From Caulobacter sp. X (GTDB lineage Bacteria; Pseudomonadota; Alphaproteobacteria; Caulobacterales; Caulobacteraceae): a stretch of 64,000 nucleotides of DNA. Positions 59,821 to 64,000 of the stretch are shown here, piece by piece (position 1 is the stretch's first letter; each line of letters begins with the position of its first letter). Under the pieces are notes generated by a model. The model was not told where the DNA came from and made no database searches. It was given only the letters and a program-made list of their open reading frames with translations. The position numbers were made by a program, and so were the translations under genes. The stretch spans positions 434,001 to 498,000 of the forward strand of contig NZ_PEGF01000002.1 in NCBI RefSeq assembly GCF_002742635.1, in the 5' to 3' direction.

Positions 59821-61530
59821 CTAGCCGGCGACAGCCTTCGCGCAGGCGGCGCGGGCTTCGGGCGTCAGGGCGGCGGGGACCATGACCCTCTGGACAGTCA
59901 CCGTTCCCTTGCCGGCGGGCATGTAGCGGATGACGCGGGTTGGCCCTCCGTCTCGCACCGCGTAGCCGGCTTCTATCGAGCCGTCGCCGTCCACGCCCCG
60001 GTCGCGACCCATATATTTCATGCCGTCACGTAGCCCGGCGGCATAGGCGGGGCCATCAGGGATGACTCCGCTGACAATCCGGGTCCTGCGCGTCTCGTCG
60101 AGGTCGAAGCCAGGGTCGAAGCTCGCGCGCGTTCGAGTTTCCACCGAAAGGCAGCCGCCGAACACGCCGGGCGAAAGGACGATGGGCTCGCCCTCGGTGA
60201 TGTACCGCTTGATCTGAGGCGCGACGTCGACGCCGGTCCTGGCCTTGACGACCCTTGGGAACAGCGTCGCGGCCGTATGACCCCAGGCGGCCGGGTCGCG
60301 TCCCTTGGCGTCGTCGCGCATGGCCCGCATGATCGCATCAAGCCCGCCCCTGTCCTTGAACTGGGCGTCCATCAGGGCGGCGAACAGGGCGCCACGCTGA
60401 TAGGGCAGCTTGTGCACGAACTTGTCGCCCCAGAAGCGCTTGGCGATCTCGGCGTTGGGCGTCGAGCGGGCCGGTGACGTCCCGTAGGCCTCCAGCGCCG
60501 CGTTCCAGTCGGCGGCGAAAGCCTCGAGGCTGATCAGCCCCGACCGCAGGGCCAGTCGACGAGCGTAGTAGTCGGTGAACCCTTCGCTGAACCAGTAACC
60601 CGCTGGCTCGTCCGGACCATCCGCCAGCCCGCCGACCTGGCTTGAGTTCCAGGTGTGGAAGTACTCGTGCGTGAGGAAAATCCGGTAGTCCTCAAGCGGC
60701 TGCTCGCGCGTCGAGATCACGGCGAAGGCGTCGCCCAGGCCCGAGCCGCGCATCGAGCGCCAGCCCTTGGGCGCGTCCTGGGCCATCAGGGTGACCAGGA
60801 ATGGCTCGCCCTTGTCGCCCCAGAAGCCGCGGACAGCGCGGATGATGCGGGCGGTCATGTCGACAAAGTCGTCGTCCGTAAAGCCGAAGCTCCCCCGGAC
60901 GGCCAGGCGGGCCGGCGCGCCGACGGCGTCGCGGGTCAGGATCCGCAAATCCTTGCTGGCGATCATCACGCTGTCGCCAAGGTCGTCCATCTTGCCGGGG
61001 GTCTTCTCGAGGCGCTCCAGATCGGACGCCAGCGTCAGGCCCGAGGTGCCGGGCGCCCAGACGAAGCGGACCCGGTCGCGGTCGCGATCCTTGGGGCGAA
61101 CGAAGACGGTATGCCCCACGACATAGAAGCCGTCGGGCCCAATGATCGGCTGGGCGTATGTGATGCTATCGACCGGCGGCGGGCCCTCATAGGCGCTGAC
61201 GACGCGATAGCGCACGGTGAGCGGCGCGCGGGCCTTGGACCGAACGATCCAGGTCCTCTCGTCCGGCGTCGAGAGTCGGCCGCCGATGACGACGGGGTCC
61301 TTGATGAACCGCCACAATCGTTCTCCGCCGCCCCAGTCGTCCGGAAGATCCAGGCGCGTTTCGCCATCGGCGTCGGCGGTCAGGCTGACGGTCATCGCCA
61401 GGGCGCTGACCTTGCCATCCTCGATCACGGGCGCGACGCGATAGACATTGACCGAAGGTTTGGGCGTCGCGGCCAGCGCAGGCGCGGCGAACAGGGCGGC
61501 CAGCGCCGCCGCGAGAGATCTGCGGATCAA
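59821..61530 (-). CDS. M61 family glycyl aminopeptidase-like protein with PDZ domain
   Basis: About 569 residues from a TTG start at 61530 with GGGGG upstream, giving a clean signal peptide (LIRRSLAAALAALFAAPALA). A GTG start at 61557 would add nine residues. The zinc site is THEYFHTWNSSQVG (HEYFH) and the third ligand lies in YWFSEGFTDYYARRL. A short PDZ domain follows near residue 490 (VSGVIPDGPAYAAGLRDGMK). Periplasmic peptidase with unknown substrate. Confidence 0.9.
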   Translation of the reverse strand: MIRRSLAAALAALFAAPALAATPKPSVNVYRVAPVIEDGKVSALAMTVSLTADADGETRLDLPDDWGGGERLWRFIKDPVVIGGRLSTPDERTWIVRSKARAPLTVRYRVVSAYEGPPPVDSITYAQPIIGPDGFYVVGHTVFVRPKDRDRDRVRFVWAPGTSGLTLASDLERLEKTPGKMDDLGDSVMIASKDLRILTRDAVGAPARLAVRGSFGFTDDDFVDMTARIIRAVRGFWGDKGEPFLVTLMAQDAPKGWRSMRGSGLGDAFAVISTREQPLEDYRIFLTHEYFHTWNSSQVGGLADGPDEPAGYWFSEGFTDYYARRLALRSGLISLEAFAADWNAALEAYGTSPARSTPNAEIAKRFWGDKFVHKLPYQRGALFAALMDAQFKDRGGLDAIMRAMRDDAKGRDPAAWGHTAATLFPRVVKARTGVDVAPQIKRYITEGEPIVLSPGVFGGCLSVETRTRASFDPGFDLDETRRTRIVSGVIPDGPAYAAGLRDGMKYMGRDRGVDGDGSIEAGYAVRDGGPTRVIRYMPAGKGTVTVQRVMVPAALTPEARAACAKAVAG

Positions 61531-61597
61531 GGAAAGTCCCCCGGAACTTGGCCGCACCCTAGGTTGGGCGGGCGGTCCGGGTCAGCTTAAACTTCTG

Positions 61598-61960
61598 TCA
61601 GGCTAAGCCGCGCGCGGCCTCCAGCGCGCGGACCGTATCCAGCAATCGCCCTGGCGTGATCGGCTTCTCCAGCCGCGCGTCGGCGTGCTGGTCGGCGCGC
61701 AGCAGGCGGGTGTCGACGCCCGAGGCCATCAAGGTCGCGGCGTGCGGGCAGGCGCGGCGGACGGCGCTGATCAGGTCGCCGCCGCTCATGCGCGGCATCG
61801 AATGGTCGGTGATCACCAGGTCGGGGGAAAAACTGTCCAGCGCCTCGAAGGCTTCCTGGCCGTCATGGCACAGCAAGACCTCGAAGCCGGCCTCGGTCAG
61901 GGTGATCTCGTAGATCATCGACAGGACGGGATCGTCCTCGGCGATCAGAATTTTCTGCAT
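61598..61960 (-). CDS. Stand-alone receiver-domain response regulator
   Basis: A 120-residue protein. ILIAEDDPVLS carries the acidic pocket, DLVITDHSMPRMSG the phospho-acceptor aspartate, and RLEKPITPG the conserved lysine. There is no output domain. It could signal to a kinase or motor target, or act as a phosphate sink. It starts 122 bases after the diguanylate cyclase stop on the same strand. Confidence 0.92.
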   Translation of the reverse strand: MQKILIAEDDPVLSMIYEITLTEAGFEVLLCHDGQEAFEALDSFSPDLVITDHSMPRMSGGDLISAVRRACPHAATLMASGVDTRLLRADQHADARLEKPITPGRLLDTVRALEAARGLA

Positions 61961-62082
61961 CCGTCCCGCGCCGCCATGCTTAACAGACCCTGAAGAGCAT
62001 AGTCTGCGAATGACTCTCGGTCGCCGCGCGATAAGGTCGCACGATCTTCGGTTGTCCGAGCCCGACGCGGCCTGAAAAGGAT

Positions 62083-62802
62083 CTAGGCGACGGCCGCTTT
62101 TCGCTTGCGCAGGAACATGGCCGCGTCGGCCTCGGCCAGGGCGACCTCGGGATCGGCGCCGGGCTCGATCTCGCGCACGCCGTACGAGATGTGCAGCGGC
62201 GCAGACCACTCTCCGAACTCGACCGGCGCGCCCATGACCGCATCGGCCAGGGCGCGGGCCTTGGTCAGGGCGGTCTCTCGATCGGCCTGGGCCAGCAGCA
62301 CGGCGAACTCGTCGCCGCCCATGCGCCCGACGATGTCGCTTTCGCGGACATTGTTCAGCAGGCGCTTGGCGACAGCCTTCAGGGCCTGGTCGCCGGCGGC
62401 GTGGCCGAAGCGGTCGTTGACCCACTTGAAGCCATCGAGGTCGAAGAACACCACGCTGGCCGGCGAGCCGTAGCGCTGGGCGAAGGCGGCGACGCGCTTC
62501 ATCTCGCGCAGGAAGGCGCGGCGGTTCAGCACCGGGGTCAGGGCGTCCATGTCCGCCAGGTTCTGGGCCTCGTTCAGCCGCAGCTTCAGGGCCGAGACCT
62601 CGTTCCGCAGGTCCTCGATCTCGGTCATCAGGGTCTGGAGGGCCTCGATCACCTTGGGTGTCAGGTCCGTCTCGCCGAGACCCAGGAAGGCGGCGCTGTC
62701 GGGCGCGGACACCTCGCGGACCGCGACCTGGGCGCCCGCTCGCGCCAAGGCGCGCTTGCGGATGGCGGCGAAGGGTTCGGTCCGGGCGCCGGTAATCTTC
62801 AT
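62083..62802 (-). CDS. GGDEF diguanylate cyclase with inhibitory site
   Basis: A 239-residue protein. The first 70 residues have no known sensor domain; a short coiled coil (EALQTLMTEIEDLRNEVSAL) precedes the GGDEF domain. VVFFDLDGFKWVNDRFGHAA and GRMGGDEFAVLLAQADR are complete, so activity is expected. The RxxD inhibitory motif RESD lies five residues before GGDEF, allowing product inhibition by c-di-GMP. I chose the ATG at 62802. It may act with the receiver-domain protein downstream; in Caulobacter c-di-GMP controls the swarmer-to-stalked transition. Confidence 0.93.
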   Translation of the reverse strand: MKITGARTEPFAAIRKRALARAGAQVAVREVSAPDSAAFLGLGETDLTPKVIEALQTLMTEIEDLRNEVSALKLRLNEAQNLADMDALTPVLNRRAFLREMKRVAAFAQRYGSPASVVFFDLDGFKWVNDRFGHAAGDQALKAVAKRLLNNVRESDIVGRMGGDEFAVLLAQADRETALTKARALADAVMGAPVEFGEWSAPLHISYGVREIEPGADPEVALAEADAAMFLRKRKAAVA

Positions 62803-62993
62803 GACCCTACGCGAATCGAAATGGCACAGCTTGAATATGGTTAACGGCAACCGCGTCAGGCGCAATCGCGGCGTACCCAGGGCGTGGTCGTAGGACGCCG
62901 CGCGCTCGTGTTTCAGGCGTTTGGTGACGTTTTGGGCTTGCGCGGAGGGGGCCGCCCGCATACGGGGCGGCTTTCATCAACGGGATGACGCCG

Positions 62994-63485
62994 ATGTCTT
63001 CGACCACCCCGCCTGTCGCCATCATCATGGGCAGCCGTTCGGACTGGCCAACCATGAAGGGCGCCGCCGATGCGCTGGACAGCCTGGGCGTGGCCTGGGA
63101 GGCGAAGGTGGTCTCGGCCCACCGCACCCCGCAGCGTCTGTTCGACTTCGCCACGGGCGCGGAAAAGGCCGGCTACAAGGTGATCATCGCCGGCGCCGGC
63201 GGCGCGGCGCACCTGCCGGGCATGGCCGCCTCGATGACCAACCTGCCGGTGCTGGGCGTGCCGGTGCAGTCCAAGGCGCTGTCGGGTCTCGATTCCCTGC
63301 TCTCGATCGTCCAGATGCCGGGCGGCGTTCCCGTCGCCACCCTGGCGATCGGCGAGGCCGGGGCCAAGAACGCCGGCCTCTTGGCCGCCCAGATCCTGGC
63401 CCTGTCGGACGCGAATCTCGCCCAGCGTCTGGCGGCCTTCCGCGCGGCCCAGACCGACAGCGTCGCCGAAAGCGTCGAGGACTAA
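62994..63485 (+). CDS. purE: N5-carboxyaminoimidazole ribonucleotide mutase
   Basis: A 163-residue class I PurE from the ATG at 62994 (an ATG at 62985 would add MTP). The active-site motifs [28 protein letters not shown] and [17 protein letters not shown] are present. It converts N5-CAIR to CAIR in de novo purine synthesis. The purK gene follows 9 bases later. A short GCCGCCC / GGGGCGGC hairpin near 62952-62971 lies in the leader. Confidence 0.96.
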   Translation: MSSTTPPVAIIMGSRSDWPTMKGAADALDSLGVAWEAKVVSAHRTPQRLFDFATGAEKAGYKVIIAGAGGAAHLPGMAASMTNLPVLGVPVQSKALSGLDSLLSIVQMPGGVPVATLAIGEAGAKNAGLLAAQILALSDANLAQRLAAFRAAQTDSVAESVED

Positions 63486-63494
63486 GAGATCAAG

Positions 63495-64000
63495 ATGGCT
63501 GAGTTCCCCCTGGCCCCCGGCTCGACCATCGGCATCCTGGGCGGCGGACAGCTGGGCCGCATGCTGGCCCTGGCCGCCGCGCGTCTCGGCTTCGACGTGG
63601 TGATCCAGGATCCGGAAGAGGCCTCGCCCGCCGGCCGCGTCGCCGCCCGCCAGATCGTCGCCGCCTATGACGACCGCTGGGCCCTCAAGCGCCTGGCCGA
63701 GGCCTGCGACGTCGTCACCTACGAGTTCGAGAACGTCCCCGCCGACACGGTGGCCGAGCTGGCCGCCCTGGGCGCGGTGGTCTCGCCCGGCGCCAAGGCC
63801 CTGGCCGCCGCCCAGGACCGCGTCGCCGAGAAGAGCTTCCTGGCCGAGATCGGCGTGCCCACCGTGGCTTTCGCCGCCGTCCACGACAGCGAGAGCTTGG
63901 CGCAGGCCGTGGCCCGCATCGGCGCGCCGTCTCTGCTGAAGACCCGTCGCGAAGGCTATGACGGCAAGGGCCAGGCCTGGATCCAGCGCGCTGGCGAGGC
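63495..64000 (+). CDS. purK: N5-carboxyaminoimidazole ribonucleotide synthase (N-terminal part)
   Basis: The first 168 residues are in the window; the gene runs off the end. STIGILGGGQLGRMLALAAA is the N-terminal dinucleotide-type fold, and TYEFENVP with LKTRREGYDGKGQAW is the ATP-grasp region. It makes N5-CAIR from AIR, ATP and bicarbonate, supplying PurE. It begins 9 bases after purE, so they form an operon. Confidence 0.96.
   Translation, partial: MAEFPLAPGSTIGILGGGQLGRMLALAAARLGFDVVIQDPEEASPAGRVAARQIVAAYDDRWALKRLAEACDVVTYEFENVPADTVAELAALGAVVSPGAKALAAAQDRVAEKSFLAEIGVPTVAFAAVHDSESLAQAVARIGAPSLLKTRREGYDGKGQAWIQRAGE

Noticed and set aside
62952-62975. A purine riboswitch upstream of purE
   Set aside because: The leader has only a simple GC hairpin and lacks the three-way junction core and conserved loop sequences of purine or PRPP/ppGpp riboswitches.

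Overview
The window reads as a high-GC alphaproteobacterial chromosome, very probably a Caulobacter species close to C. vibrioides/crescentus or C. segnis. Lineage markers are the nucleoid protein GapR (36422-36691), the CtrA-degradation adaptor RcdA (54487-54996), a DUF1013/TrcR-type cell-cycle regulator (57304-58017), three TonB-dependent receptors, an UrcA-family protein and Caulobacter-type intergenic palindromic repeats. Most of the window is ordinary vertically inherited chromosome. I found no rRNA, tRNA, CRISPR array, transposase, integrase or prophage.

Layout. 1-10 kb: a phospholipase C fragment, a TonB receptor, the ahpC/ahpF peroxide module with an OxyR-like operator, two tandem DUF4870-like membrane proteins, a fasciclin protein, and a folB / pteridine-reductase-like operon led by a 26-residue membrane peptide. 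10-15.3 kb: an aldehyde dehydrogenase, then the least ordinary stretch, with a low-GC DUF3800 gene, nested palindromic repeats, three very small genes (two of them DUF3606) and an unassigned region of about 450 bp. 15.3-34.4 kb: a methyltransferase, a feruloyl-CoA-synthase-like enzyme, an M28 peptidase, a second TonB receptor, SelO, a deacetylase/glycosyltransferase pair, a complete FecI-FecR-FecA-type locus, an epimerase and an MltB-like transglycosylase.

34.5-47.5 kb: bL36 coupled to a HAD hydrolase, a 3-hydroxyisobutyrate-dehydrogenase-like enzyme, gapR, a sigma-54 activator with a GSFTGA loop, PepF, an ABC1/UbiB-like kinase, a second ECF sigma factor overlapping a four-helix membrane protein, a thioesterase/hydrolase/glycosyltransferase run and a cytochrome oxidase subunit. 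47.5-64 kb: the proton-translocating transhydrogenase operon (pntAA-pntAB-pntB), an M23 peptidase, rpsU (apparently starting at CTG), coq9, rcdA, trcR, ubiX, two small DUF465 proteins, an M61 peptidase, a response regulator, a diguanylate cyclase with an inhibitory site, and purE-purK, with purK running off the end.

The genes combine into a few themes: oxidative-stress defence (AhpC/AhpF), envelope uptake and remodelling (TonB receptors, FecIR, lytic enzymes, glycosyltransferases), cell-cycle control (GapR, RcdA, TrcR, c-di-GMP) and ubiquinone/redox metabolism (UbiX, COQ9, UbiB-like kinase, Pnt, oxidase subunit IV). I saw no convincing wholly new multi-gene system. The best leads are small or regulatory: the OxyR-type site, two apparent CTG starts, hidden small coupled genes, the ECF/membrane-protein pair and the repeat-rich DUF3800 region.
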